From positions 1 through 64,000 of the forward strand of contig NZ_JAFA01000034.1 in NCBI RefSeq assembly GCF_000519185.1: a stretch of DNA of 64,000 nucleotides, read 5' to 3'. Shown here piece after piece: positions 1 to 8,286 of the stretch; position 1 is the stretch's first letter; every line of letters starts with the position of its first letter. Both the position numbers and the translations under genes were made by a program. The notes beneath the pieces were generated by a model. It saw only the letters and a program-made list of their open reading frames with translations. It was not told the DNA's origin and did no database searches. The stretch is from Paraburkholderia nodosa DSM 21604. GTDB lineage: Bacteria > Pseudomonadota > Gammaproteobacteria > Burkholderiales > Burkholderiaceae.

Positions 1-321
1 GTCGTCTTTCCTGAAGCCGCGCGCGGCACGGGGGAGGGTCACTACGCGTGGGACCTCGGCCCGAACAGCACGATGACCAACGCGAATGTCGATACTGTCG
101 TGCAGGGCACGGAAGGTCGCAATCTGAAGCTGTCGTACAAGGGCGGCAGCAATGAGGTTACGGTGCCGCCGAATGTCCCGATCGTCACCTTCGTGCCGGC
201 TGCTCGCTCCGATCTGGCGCCAGGCAAGCAAGTCTTCGTGGTTGCGAAACCAGCGTCACAGGGTACGTATGCCGCGCAGCGCCTGGTGGTCGAAAAGGAC
301 GGGGTCGTTCCGCCAATGTAA
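1..321 (+). CDS. Partial secreted/periplasmic hypothetical protein (C-terminal part)
   Basis: The open frame runs in from the left edge with no start inside the window, so only about 106 C-terminal residues are visible. The fragment is rich in Gly, Val, Thr and Asn and contains short beta-type stretches such as LKLSYKGG, EVTVPPNVPIVTFVPA and VFVVAKPA, ending in VVEKDGVVPPM. This pattern resembles the repeated OB/beta-barrel-like exported proteins (DUF5666-type) that are common in Burkholderia and are sometimes mislabelled as metal ABC transporter permeases. There is no catalytic motif. A GC-rich hairpin follows 44 nt after the stop. The family assignment is from pattern memory only. Confidence 0.7.
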   Translation, partial: VVFPEAARGTGEGHYAWDLGPNSTMTNANVDTVVQGTEGRNLKLSYKGGSNEVTVPPNVPIVTFVPAARSDLAPGKQVFVVAKPASQGTYAAQRLVVEKDGVVPPM

Positions 322-364
322 GAGGAAGCGTTCGGATTCTCCAGAAGTCCTTCGGAATCACGAT

Positions 365-412
365 CCACGTGCCGGACCGGGGCGCGGACACCCATCCCGG
401 TCCGGCGCGTGG
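365..412 (+). terminator. Long GC-rich hairpin after the first CDS, probable terminator
   Basis: CCACG, one mismatched base, and an 11-bp GC arm (371-381) pair with 396-406, one mismatched base, and CGTGG (408-412) around a 14-nt loop. A pyrimidine-rich tract (tgtcctctct) follows on the plus strand, but there is no clean U run. The position just after the stop of the first gene favours termination. The rest of 322-617 shows no gene. Confidence 0.5.
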
Positions 413-617
413 TGTCCTCTCTTCCCTGGCGCCAGCGGCGCGAGCGGGAAATTCCGCTGCCACCGAATGTAGTAGCAATGTCTATTGCCCAGTGCTTCAC
501 GAACGCGTGCGGAGTGCTTGCGATCAACAATCCTGATCACACGGCGATCATTCACGATCCTGAGGTGACACGCGCCAGCGCGCTGCTGACGCGCGTCTTC
601 CCATCCCACAATGGCTA

Positions 618-1076
618 CTACTTCGGCGGCACTACCTGACCGCGGATCTCGCCGTCCGGGTGGTCTTTCGTGTGGACATTGATGTATAGATCGCCCGCGG
701 CGAATTCTTTCGCCTGATCTGGCGTCAGCGTGCTCTCGCCCTTGAGGGGGCCCTCAATGGGGGTACTGGTGCTACCCACTTTCGTCAGCCAGACGACAGC
801 GTTGCCATTCTTTCCCGCTGGCCCGACGTGGAAGTGCGCCATCGTCACCGGACTCGAGAGGTCGCTGTACGTTACGTTCCAGGTGACCTGGCGTGTGTCG
901 GGATCGTAAGTGAGCCTGGCGTCTCCTGTGCCCCTGGTTTGTACCGAAGGTACCTGCTCCGATCCGTTGAGCGGTACGGAGAATGACACGGGCGCGGCAA
1001 GCGCCACGTTAACCGCTCCGGCGCATGTGATGCCGGCAAGTGCGAGTATGGCGCGCCGTAACTGGAATGCACCCAT
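618..1076 (-). CDS. CHRD-domain exported protein
   Basis: A 152-aa protein with an N-terminal signal peptide (LRRAILALAGITCAGAVNVALA) followed by one CHRD (chordin-type) domain of about 120 residues. Typical CHRD signatures are visible: LNGSEQVPSVQTRGTGDA near the start, the AHFHVGPAGKNG turn, and a C-terminal YINVHTKDHPDGEIRGQV motif. The length equals a single-domain bacterial CHRD protein, so it looks complete. CHRD proteins are extracytoplasmic beta-barrel-like domains without a settled enzymatic role. It is the distal member of a run of leftward genes for exported proteins (cupredoxin, YceI), which suggests a periplasmic redox or metal-stress theme. Promoter not identified. Confidence 0.88.
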   Translation of the reverse strand: MGAFQLRRAILALAGITCAGAVNVALAAPVSFSVPLNGSEQVPSVQTRGTGDARLTYDPDTRQVTWNVTYSDLSSPVTMAHFHVGPAGKNGNAVVWLTKVGSTSTPIEGPLKGESTLTPDQAKEFAAGDLYINVHTKDHPDGEIRGQVVPPK

Positions 1077-1175
1077 CTGCTATCTCCTTTCGGCTACCCT
1101 CGGCCGGACGCCTGGCCATGCAAACCATCTGACACGAGAGATCAGCATTCAAAGGTGGGTCGTTGCCGAGAGCAC

Positions 1176-1190
1176 TGGCACAGGGTTTGC
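1176..1190 (+). promoter_or_regulatory. Possible sigma-54 (-24/-12) promoter element
   Basis: TGGCAC at 1176-1181 is followed after 5 nt by TTGC at 1187-1190, matching the RpoN consensus TGGCAC-N5-TTGC exactly. It points rightward, yet no plus-strand gene lies downstream before 4356. It could drive an antisense or small RNA, or be chance. Confidence 0.3.
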
Positions 1191-1320
1191 CGGTCGACGG
1201 AGACTTCCGTACAACCGATGACACCCGGAGTCCGGCGAACGAACGGATTCGCAAACATGCAACACGCGGCGGGTTGCGCGGAGAGCTGGGCCACGTGCTG
1301 CGCATTACCACCTGCCGCGC

Positions 1321-1467
1321 TCAGTAACCACCGCCTGACGAATTGGTCGAAGTGCTTGACGCGCCATTGCCGCCTTGATTCATATCGCCGCTCGCGGCCA
1401 CGGATCCAGAAACCGCGGCCATTCCGAGGCAAACGAGACATACAAGGACAATCCGAAGCCGCTTCAT
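1321..1467 (-). CDS. Small exported hypothetical protein (48 aa)
   Basis: The chosen start ATG at 1467 is preceded by an AGGAGG ribosome binding site at 1476-1481, which makes an upstream extension of the frame unlikely. The 48 residues consist of a signal peptide (MKRLRIVLVCLVCLGMAAV, cleavage near VAA-SG) and a short tail made of Gly, Asn, Ser and Thr ending GGGY. The mature peptide would be about 25 residues, too short for a fold. Similar tiny exported Ser/Gly-rich peptides are common and unexplained in Burkholderia. No function can be assigned. Confidence 0.6.
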   Translation of the reverse strand: MKRLRIVLVCLVCLGMAAVSGSVAASGDMNQGGNGASSTSTNSSGGGY

Positions 1468-1765
1468 GATGATTTCCTCCTGAGGAAGCTCGTTGGATGT
1501 TCCGCTGAGGGGTATCCAGCGAGGCATGAGTTGCGCAATTACCGACGACGCCGAACGTCGCATGCGGCGCGGACGCGTCACGCGGTTCATCGCGAACGCA
1601 TGCGCCTGCACAATCATAAACGCGGCGCACGGACGCCTTATTCCTTACGCGCAACAACGATGCCCGTTTGGTTGAAGGGCCGCACCAATGCGGATAGATC
1701 AACCGGCGTCGGCGCATGGCTTCTTCTTGCCGTCTTTCGAGCTTTTTGCTGACTCACCGGGCGAT

Positions 1766-2182
1766 CTACGGCGCCACGACAAGCGCAGTATGCATTCCCG
1801 CTGCATAGTGTCCCGGCTTGTTGCAGATCAGCGCGTAGTGGCCGGGCGCGAGCTTGAACGACACGCGCTTGCTCTTGCCCGGCGCGATGTCTTCGACTTC
1901 GCCGATCTTTTTCAGCTTGCGCTCCAGCACCAGTCCCTTATTGACGGGGAGTGCATCGTCCGCGAGATCCGTCTTGAGCACGACGAGTTCATGTTCCATG
2001 TTGTTGTCCGCAGCATTCCTGACTTCAAGCGTGATGCGACCCGCCTTCACGTTGTGCGTTCCGAGCTGGATCGAGTTCGATAGCAATGTCGCGTTGACGG
2101 TTTGCTCCGCCCAGCTTGCATGCGATGTCATCCCGAGTGCGATCACACTGGCGAGGACGGTGATTCGGTAAGTGGCAGTCAT
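1766..2182 (-). CDS. Cupredoxin-domain periplasmic protein (sulfocyanin/plastocyanin-like)
   Basis: A 138-aa protein with a signal peptide ending ASWA-EQ and one cupredoxin domain. The type-1 copper ligands can be read in order: the His of MEHELVVL, then Cys, His and Met in ICNKPGHYAAGMH near the C-terminus. A strong Shine-Dalgarno (AGGAGG) precedes the ATG at 2182. Members of this family carry electrons or bind copper in the periplasm. It lies between a small exported peptide and a YceI protein on the same strand, supporting a shared periplasmic redox or copper-related role, although the partner oxidoreductase is not in the window. Confidence 0.88.
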   Translation of the reverse strand: MTATYRITVLASVIALGMTSHASWAEQTVNATLLSNSIQLGTHNVKAGRITLEVRNAADNNMEHELVVLKTDLADDALPVNKGLVLERKLKKIGEVEDIAPGKSKRVSFKLAPGHYALICNKPGHYAAGMHTALVVAP

Positions 2183-2441
2183 GGCGGCCTCCTTTGCATC
2201 GGCGTATCACGTCTGGCTGGCGTCGAGCGATTGGCACATGTCATTCGGTGCGCACGCAATGGCCCTGCCTGTGAGAGGGCATGAACGCTTCCTGCGGCGC
2301 GATACGTGCAGTAAACGTGCGCGGTGGGAGGCATATTCCAGGAGGCCGTCGTCAGATCGCGCTCGTTGCCGTACACACCGCCGCGGCCGCGATGCCCTTC
2401 GTCATGACGGGACTGCGCGGGTGACACGGCAGCGTGATGGT

Positions 2442-3065
2442 TCAAGGATCCGCGCGTTCCTGCACAAATTCGGCATGGATCCTCAAGTGCACCTCGTCCC
2501 CGACAGCGCGCGACCACTTCGACAGCCCGAACGCCGCCCGGCTAAAGTGGCCGTCCGCGGAAAAAGCCAGCGTTTGGCGGGCGCCCGGTGGATCGTGCGG
2601 TTCTTCGTCGAACGCGACAGCGAGCGTGACCGGACGCGTCGTCGTGCGGATCGTCAGATCGCCCGTCAAGAGGCCGGTAAATGTACCGGTTCGGACAAAG
2701 CGGGTGCTGGCGAAGCGAATGGCCGGAAAATGCGCCACGTCCAGCATGTCGCCGCTTTCGACGAATCCGGCGACAAATGGTGTGTTCGATTCGAGGCTTG
2801 TCGCGTCGATCGTCACCAGGACGCGGCCCACGGCAAAGCCCTGGAATCCTTCAAGCTGGGCACCTATGCGGCTGAAGCGCAGCGTGAGGTTCGAGTGCCA
2901 GGCGTTCGCGACATCGAACGTGACACTCGAACGGCCTGGATCGAGTCGATACTGTGCCAGCGGCGCAGACGTGTCGATCGGATCGGCACTGGCCCCGGCA
3001 ACTGCGCAGGCAGCGCAGACGCCGAACATTGCGATCGCGCTAACGCGCGCTTCGAGACGACGCAT
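2442..3065 (-). CDS. YceI-family periplasmic lipocalin-like protein
   Basis: A 207-aa protein when started at ATG 3065, which gives a signal peptide (MRRLEARVSAIAMFGVCAAC...ASA-DP). A longer start at 3137 would overlap the upstream gene by 29 nt and bury the signal. The body matches YceI: YRLDPGRSSVTFDVANAWHS at the start, a central RVLVTIDATSLESN strand, HFPAIRFASTRF, and the GDLTIRTTTRPVTLAV repeat. YceI proteins bind polyisoprenoid-like molecules in a beta-barrel and are often linked to cytochrome b561 and to acid or oxidative stress. No b561 partner is present. The gene immediately follows the anti-sigma-like gene and is probably co-transcribed with it. Confidence 0.88.
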   Translation of the reverse strand: MRRLEARVSAIAMFGVCAACAVAGASADPIDTSAPLAQYRLDPGRSSVTFDVANAWHSNLTLRFSRIGAQLEGFQGFAVGRVLVTIDATSLESNTPFVAGFVESGDMLDVAHFPAIRFASTRFVRTGTFTGLLTGDLTIRTTTRPVTLAVAFDEEPHDPPGARQTLAFSADGHFSRAAFGLSKWSRAVGDEVHLRIHAEFVQERADP

Positions 3066-3108
3066 GGCCGCGACTCGTCGACGGATGGGGCTGCGATCGG
3101 GCACGCTT

Positions 3109-3906
3109 CTACCTCCACCGTTCGGGATGGCCGCCAAGCTCGCTGCAGACGTCGACAGCGATCTTGCGCAATTGACTCTCCGCCATCCGCCCGGAGAGCG
3201 CGTAGCTCATGTGGCCGTTTGCCCAGCTGAACGTGCGGCGATCGCCTGCGCGCAGGACGCGGATCGCCGTTTCGCGTTGCGAGGCCGGGCTCACATAAAG
3301 CGCAAGCCGCGCGCCGGCCGCGTCTTCGTACATGAATTGCGCGGCTGGCCCGGCTGCGCCCGGCAGCAGCCGCCCGCCCAGCAGTACATATCCGTACGCC
3401 CGTAGCGACGGCACGGAGAGCGGACGATTCAGGCGCTTCGAGAGCCAGTCGACGAGCGCCCCCTCACGCGCTGCCGTCACCTCGACCGGATGACGCCGCT
3501 CAGGCGCGTAGACCACGTAAGCGAGGTCGGCCTGCTCGGCGAATGTCATCGGCGGCGATGGCGGCGCAACAGGCGACGAAATTATGCCTGCAAGCCCTGC
3601 GAGTGCGGCTCCGGCGGCGAGCGCGCTTATGGCGAAAGCCGTGCGACGCCGCCAGTTCATGCGCGTGCGTAGCACGATGCACGACGTGGTCGCTTGCGCG
3701 GCAGAATCAGCGAACAGCACACGCAAGGCGGCCCGCTGCGCGCGATAGCGGCCGAGGAGTTTCGCAGCACGCTGGTCCACGGCCAATCGGGCCCCCAGCG
3801 CCTGGCGTTCAGCTTCCGTCAACTCGTTGTCGACGAATGCCGAGAGTGCACGCAACTCAGCCTGGCTGAAGCCCGACGTTGCAGTGGGATCGAGGTCGTC
3901 TCTCAT
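3109..3906 (-). CDS. Anti-sigma-factor-like single-pass membrane protein
   Basis: A 265-aa protein with an N-terminal cytosolic domain of anti-sigma type (ALSAFVDNELTEAERQAL, with the DNEL motif), one transmembrane helix at about residues 88-112 (FAISALAAGAALAGLAGII), and a periplasmic C-terminal domain containing AYGYVLLGGRLLPG, QFMYEDAAGARLALYVS and FSWANGHMSYALSG. This is the architecture of the putative transmembrane regulators that silence ECF sigma factors. The HxxxCxxC zinc motif of ZAS anti-sigmas is absent from the N-terminal domain. Normally the sigma gene lies directly upstream, but 3907-4355 contains none. It probably heads the leftward group that ends with the CHRD gene. Confidence 0.75.
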   Translation of the reverse strand: MRDDLDPTATSGFSQAELRALSAFVDNELTEAERQALGARLAVDQRAAKLLGRYRAQRAALRVLFADSAAQATTSCIVLRTRMNWRRRTAFAISALAAGAALAGLAGIISSPVAPPSPPMTFAEQADLAYVVYAPERRHPVEVTAAREGALVDWLSKRLNRPLSVPSLRAYGYVLLGGRLLPGAAGPAAQFMYEDAAGARLALYVSPASQRETAIRVLRAGDRRTFSWANGHMSYALSGRMAESQLRKIAVDVCSELGGHPERWR

Positions 3907-4255
3907 TGGATTAACAGAACGCTGTCAACGACGCAGCGCTGTGGAGTTGTGTGCTGCGAATATGGAGGACAACGGGAAAACGTTCCGCATGCGCCCATTA
4001 TTCCGCGATTCGTGAAGGCAAAATTTTCCGCAAAGTGATCGGCACTCGACGACCGGCAGGGCACTTTATGCAGGGAGTGCCGCGAAAAGCAATCGAGGTT
4101 GAGTCACCCTTCAGTAGATTAGGACATCTTATATAACCAGAGAGGGAACACGAGGGACGACACTCCAGTTTGGGTTGCTTCTCATCTGCCCCTGCAGAGC
4201 TCGCGTTGATACCCGCTTGCCGCTTGCGGCATCCGGGTTTACCTCGAATCGATAA
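3907..4255. other. Intergenic region without a recognisable gene
   Basis: About 350 bp between the anti-sigma-like start and the promoter of the VOC gene. It is noticeably less GC-rich than its neighbours near 4080-4150 and contains only short frames with no domain signal. I looked for an ECF sigma remnant and saw none. Confidence 0.5.
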
Positions 4256-4260
4256 ATTCA

Positions 4261-4308
4261 AATCATTCGAATGATTCGATTGACATGGATAAAACGCGGT
4301 TCTAGACT
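4261..4308 (+). promoter_or_regulatory. Strong promoter with an adjoining 16-bp perfect palindrome
   Basis: TTGACA at 4280-4285, a 17-bp spacer and TAGACT at 4303-4308 form a near-consensus sigma-70 promoter for the VOC gene. Just upstream, AATCATTCGAATGATT (4261-4276) is a perfect palindrome ending 4 bp before the -35 box, a position suited to an operator or activator site. The GntR/UTRA regulator at 6286-7137 is the obvious local candidate to bind it. Confidence 0.7.
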
Positions 4309-4355
4309 GCCTTCATCGCGGGACCCAACCTGCGCGCCATCAACAGGAGATATCA

Positions 4356-4787
4356 ATGCCGAATTTCATCAAGCACATCGCGTTCAAGGTCGAGGACGTC
4401 GAGAAGGAGCGTGCGTTCTACGAGAACGTGTTTGGCTACAAGCACGTCAACACCGTGCGCCGCAAGGGCGTGAACGGCGATCACATCTCGCATCACCTGA
4501 GTGACGGTTACATGGACCTGACCCTGATCCATTACGAGTCGTCGAATTCGGACGAAGCGGATTTCGCTGGCCCGGCGCCGTGCATTCATCACATCGGCAT
4601 GGAAGTCGAAGACCTCGACGCCTTCATCGAACAGATCAAGGCCAATGGCGGCCAGATTCTCACCGAGCCCGGGCATTTGCCGGTCAAGTTCCGCTCGCCG
4701 AATGGCCCCGTCGCCGAGGTCGTGCCGATGCAGCGTTGGGAGAAGGACACGCTCGCGGCTGGCGTGCACGGCGAGGTGCTCGAATAG
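4356..4787 (+). CDS. VOC-family metalloenzyme (glyoxalase/dioxygenase superfamily)
   Basis: A 143-aa single-domain pair of beta-alpha-beta-beta-beta units. It opens with IKHIAFKVEDVEKERAFYEN, has the second module at CIHHIGMEVEDLDAFIEQI, and ends with SPNGPVAEVVP. His7, the His pair in CIHHIG and the Glu of AEVV match the H/H/E metal-ligand pattern. A Shine-Dalgarno (caggagat) lies 8 nt before the ATG. The gene is a paralogue of the VOC gene at 15056-15436: both share FYxxVFG, GDHIS/RQHIS, DGxxDxTL, AGPxPxxHH and AEVV. It is the first gene after the promoter at 4280-4308 and is followed on the same strand by an MFS transporter, so it likely acts on the transported compound. Substrate unknown. 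Confidence 0.85.
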   Translation: MPNFIKHIAFKVEDVEKERAFYENVFGYKHVNTVRRKGVNGDHISHHLSDGYMDLTLIHYESSNSDEADFAGPAPCIHHIGMEVEDLDAFIEQIKANGGQILTEPGHLPVKFRSPNGPVAEVVPMQRWEKDTLAAGVHGEVLE

Positions 4788-4938
4788 CAGCGGTTTTCCG
4801 GCGTGCTGGCTCGCGTCACAATGGCACTGAAGTCAGCACGTAGCCACAACGACGCGTCCTCAAGAAAGGGCGTGCGGGCTTTGCATGGGACAGGACTCGA
4901 GCACTGAAGCGCCAGGTCCCATCGACAGGAGACAAACG

Positions 4939-6258
4939 ATGGCATCCACCCGTTCCACGAAACGGTTGAGCGCCACGAACGGTGTATTGTTCGTGCTGTG
5001 CATCATGTCGTTCCTGATGTACGTGGACCGCACCAATATTTCCACGGCAGCACTCTCGATCCGGCGCGATCTCCAACTGAGCAACGTCCAGCTCGGGCTC
5101 GTGTTTTCCGCGTTCGCGCTGACTTACGCGGTCGCGATGATCCCAGGCGGCTTCATCGGCGACAGGCTCGGGGCGCGCAAAATGCTCGCGATTTGCGGCG
5201 TACTCTGGGGCGTCGGCACGTTGCTCACGGGTTTCGCCGGCGGCTTTTTCACGCTGCTGTTGGCACGCTTCGTCGTTGGCATCGGCGAAAGCCCAATCGT
5301 TCCAGCCTCCGCGCGCGCGCTCACCGCGTGGATGAAGCCCGATCAACGCGGCTTTGCGCAAGGCGTCACGCATGCCTGCGCGCGTCTTGGTAACGCCTCG
5401 ACGCCCGTTCTCGTCGCCGCCCTTATCGGCGCATTTTCATGGCATGCGGCATTTGTGATTCTCGGTGTGGCGAGTCTGGCGTGGGTCGTGCTCTGGATCT
5501 GGTATTACCGTGATAATCCCGCCGATCATCCCGCCATTACGGCCGAGGAAATCGCGCGGCTACCTGTCAAGGTCGGCAAAGCGCGCGTGCCGATGCGCTG
5601 GAAACCGCTGTTGCGCGCGCTTTGGCCCGCGACACTCGTGAGTTTTTGCCACGGTTGGATCCTGTGGTTCTTCCTGAACTGGATGCCGTCGTTTTTCGCG
5701 CAGGCCTATCATCTGAACGTCCGCCATTCAGCGATCTTCAGCTCCGGCATTTTTCTGAGCGGCGTGGTCGGTACGACGCTCGGCGGGACGCTGAGCGATT
5801 GGCTGCTCAAACGTACCGGCAATATCCGGCGTTCGCGGCAGACAGTGATCACAATCGGCTTTCTCGCACCGATCGTGTTCTTCGTGCCGATGTTTCTGCA
5901 TCCATCGGCGACGGCCGCCGGCCTTTCGCTTGCCACCGCGCTGTTTCTCTCCGAACTCGTGACGGCGCCACTGTGGGCCGTAGCAATGGACCTCGCGCCG
6001 AATCACGCAGCCACGTCGAGCAGCATCATGAATACGGGGCTCGGCATCGCGGCGTCGGTTTCGCCGCCGCTTGTCGGCTGGCTTGTCGATGCGACGCACA
6101 CGTGGCAGCCGGTGTTCGCGCTTTCGATGTTCTTCCTCGCGCTCGGGCCGATTGCCGCGAACTGGATTCGTCCTGACCGTCCGTACCTCGGTGAACCAGG
6201 GGCCGCAAACACGGGGCACGAGCCGGTCACACTCTCTCCGCAGATGGATGCGTCGTGA
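4939..6258 (+). CDS. MFS transporter, anion:cation symporter (ACS) type
   Basis: The start at ATG 4939 has a good Shine-Dalgarno (caggagac) 7 nt upstream and gives 439 residues, the usual ACS length. The helix-1 motif FLMYVDRTNISTAALSI and the loop-2/3 motif GGFIGDRLGARKML are characteristic of D-galactonate, glucarate and phthalate-type transporters. Helix 4-5 reads GIGESPIVPASARALTAWM. Twelve hydrophobic segments can be counted. These proteins import organic acids such as sugar acids or aromatic carboxylates with protons. The gene lies 151 nt after the VOC gene and converges on the GntR regulator, which fits a substrate-inducible uptake unit. Confidence 0.88.
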   Translation: MASTRSTKRLSATNGVLFVLCIMSFLMYVDRTNISTAALSIRRDLQLSNVQLGLVFSAFALTYAVAMIPGGFIGDRLGARKMLAICGVLWGVGTLLTGFAGGFFTLLLARFVVGIGESPIVPASARALTAWMKPDQRGFAQGVTHACARLGNASTPVLVAALIGAFSWHAAFVILGVASLAWVVLWIWYYRDNPADHPAITAEEIARLPVKVGKARVPMRWKPLLRALWPATLVSFCHGWILWFFLNWMPSFFAQAYHLNVRHSAIFSSGIFLSGVVGTTLGGTLSDWLLKRTGNIRRSRQTVITIGFLAPIVFFVPMFLHPSATAAGLSLATALFLSELVTAPLWAVAMDLAPNHAATSSSIMNTGLGIAASVSPPLVGWLVDATHTWQPVFALSMFFLALGPIAANWIRPDRPYLGEPGAANTGHEPVTLSPQMDAS

Positions 6259-6285
6259 CACGGTTATCCTGGCGACGGCGGGCTC

Positions 6286-7137
6286 CTAGTCCTGCAGTCC
6301 GCGAGTGTTGCGATAGACACACTGGCTCGATTCGACGTAGCGCACGCGGTATTCGACCGGCTTGTCTTTGAATGTGTAGGCAGTGCGCTCGATGCGCAGC
6401 ACGGGCGTGCCGGCCCGCACCTTGAGCGCGAGCGCGATCGCCTCGTCGGCGATCGCGCCGCCGAGGTCTTCGACCACGCGCACGACGGAAATGCCGAAAT
6501 TCTCCTGATAGAAGCCGTAGATCGATCCACGACGCGCGGCGAAAGCCTCGGCGCTCAGACCCGGGAAGACTTCCAGCGGCATCCATAGATGATCGAGCAT
6601 CACAGGCACGCCGTCGCGCAGGCGCAGGTTCTGGACGCTCGCGAGCCGCGCGCCGCGTTCGAGATTCAGGACTGACGCGAGGGCGGGCGTTGCGCGTTCC
6701 TTGCCGAAGTGCAGCAATTGGGCAGTGACGTGCACGGGGTTGCCGCTATGATCGACGAAGTTGAAATATTGATCGAACGCGTGTTCGTCGGCGAATTTCG
6801 CGACGATCGTGCCGCGCCCCGCGCGCCGGATCAGCAGGCGCTCAGCCACCAGTTCCTCGACCGCGCGCCTGATAGTGCCGATGCCGACGCCAAACGCCTC
6901 GGCCAACTGCGGCTCGGTGGGGATTTTCTCACCGGCCGCCCATTCGCCGGTGCGTAGATGCTCGAGAATGCCTGCGCGGACGATTTCATACAGCGGCTGG
7001 TCGCCTGAGTTGCGAATTCCTGGCATGGGCTTGGTGGAAGAGGGCTTGGGTCGATGAGCGCGCTGCGGGCTGGGCGCGCGCGTAAATGTCGGAAGGATAC
7101 AGGATTGGAGCGGCGGCCCCAAATCGGGCGGCGCCAT
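6286..7137 (-). CDS. GntR-family transcriptional regulator with UTRA ligand domain
   Basis: A HutC-type regulator. A winged-helix domain (PLYEIVRAGILEHLRTGEWA...IPTEPQLAEAFGVGIGTIRRAVEEL...RAGRGTIV) is followed by a UTRA sensor ending PVEYRVRYVESSQCVYRNTR. The start at 7137 is chosen because AGGAG lies 9 nt upstream. A shorter start at 7026 gives the conventional N-terminus just before the domain but has no ribosome site. UTRA domains bind small molecules related to the controlled pathway. The gene converges on the MFS gene. Its likely targets are the VOC-MFS unit and itself, with palindromes at 4261-4276 and 7217-7231 as candidate sites. Confidence 0.88.
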   Translation of the reverse strand: MAPPDLGPPLQSCILPTFTRAPSPQRAHRPKPSSTKPMPGIRNSGDQPLYEIVRAGILEHLRTGEWAAGEKIPTEPQLAEAFGVGIGTIRRAVEELVAERLLIRRAGRGTIVAKFADEHAFDQYFNFVDHSGNPVHVTAQLLHFGKERATPALASVLNLERGARLASVQNLRLRDGVPVMLDHLWMPLEVFPGLSAEAFAARRGSIYGFYQENFGISVVRVVEDLGGAIADEAIALALKVRAGTPVLRIERTAYTFKDKPVEYRVRYVESSQCVYRNTRGLQD

Positions 7138-7216
7138 TGGAGCCATCTCCTGAAAATAAGCTGCCTTCCGATCTCCCTCGTTCCTGCCAACCTACTTTGC
7201 ACCGGAGCCGAACGAT

Positions 7217-7231
7217 CAGCGTTTAACGCTG
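7217..7231. promoter_or_regulatory. 15-bp perfect palindrome, possible operator
   Basis: CAGCGTT-T-AACGCTG lies 80 bp upstream of the GntR/UTRA start and 7 bp past the end of the Hsp70 remnant. It could be an autoregulatory operator or a weak hairpin terminator; no U run follows on either strand. Confidence 0.35.
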
Positions 7232-7237
7232 CTCAAG

Positions 7238-8133
7238 CTACACCGGTGCGAAAAGCCGATGCGCATGGATGCCGAGACCCGTAGCCACGCTGGCCAACCT
7301 GTCCCCGAACACTCGTTGCGCGCCAGGAAACTGCGCGGCAATCGCATCGGTCAGGAATGACAGGCCAGTAGAGCCGCCGGTGAAGAATACCGCGGTGACG
7401 TCGCCGGGCGCGACGCCGGCAAGACGGACCGTTTCGCGCGCGGCCGCGACGATCTGATCGCGCTCGACAGACCCCGCTTCGGTCAGGCCTGTGTCGTCGA
7501 AAGCAAATTCGAGTTCCGGCTCCACGAGATCCAGTTCGATGACGGTTTGCCCGCCGCCGGCCACGGCAATCTTTGCTGTTTCCGCCCGCGCCGCGAGCAG
7601 GTGGCCGAGGCGTCCGCGTCGAGCCGCGATTCGTAGTCGAAGGCGGCGGCGATTGGCTCGTACTGGAAATGGATGTCGTCGAAACCGACCGACCGCGCTG
7701 CCTCTTCGAGCTGCCGTTGCGCGAGCGCATCGGCGCGTGGGTCGCCGTCCACGAAGAACACCGGCCGACCGAGCACCGCGCGCCTGAGTGGGCCGTCTGC
7801 CTCGCGTTCCGCATGACGCTTCAGCCAGGACAGGAACAGCGCGATCACTTCGAGGTAGCTGACCGCCGAGCCATTGCCGATGTCTGTGCTCGCTTCGGCA
7901 AGCGGGGAGCCGAGGATGCTCTTGATCGAACGCATCAGCCTGCCATCGAAGCCATCGATGTAAGCCGAAATCGCGCGGCGACCGAACGCCTGCGAATGGT
8001 CGTCGACGTTGAAGAACACGGCGGTAGGCAGCGTTGTGTGGCCGTCTTCGACGTCGGCGAGGCGCATGCCGGCGCTCGTCGCGACGGCTACTGCGGAATT
8101 CGACGTGCCGAAGTCGATCGCGCAGAAACTCAT
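7238..8133 (-). pseudogene. Hsp70-family (YegD-type) gene with internal out-of-frame deletion
   Basis: The N-terminal half reads from ATG 8133 (MSFCAIDFGTSNSAVAVA, the actin-type phosphate-1 loop) through the FDYESRLD region. Near 7600-7625 the homology jumps into another frame that resumes at RLGHLLAARAETAKIAVAGG and runs through the adenosine loop FFTGGSTGLSFL to SVATGLGIHA and the stop at 7238. About 300 codons remain where YegD-like proteins have 420-450. The missing block includes the phosphate-2 motif (normally ADIGGGTSDFS) and much of the following subdomain. Because both sequence and frame are lost, this is a real deletion and not a single-base error. No functional chaperone is expected. 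It follows the GntR/FCD gene on the same strand. Confidence 0.85.
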
Positions 8134-8286
8134 GATCCTGTATCCGTAGCGTGTTGATAGCGCCGTAGACCAGCATGGTGACTCGACCACCAGGCAAGTG
8201 CTCGCACTTTTCCTGCTCGTTAATTTGGATTGCGAAATTATCCAGCCGCGCGCCGAAATCTTTGTGGCGCGGTTGGATCAATATGA

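Noticed and set aside
618..1221. Plus-strand frame overlapping the CHRD gene
   Set aside because: It is antisense to a gene with a clear signal peptide and CHRD motifs and has no domain signal of its own.
2172..3405. Long plus-strand frames across the cupredoxin-YceI-anti-sigma region
   Set aside because: Arg/Ala-rich composition typical of shadow frames in GC-rich DNA; the minus strand carries recognised proteins.
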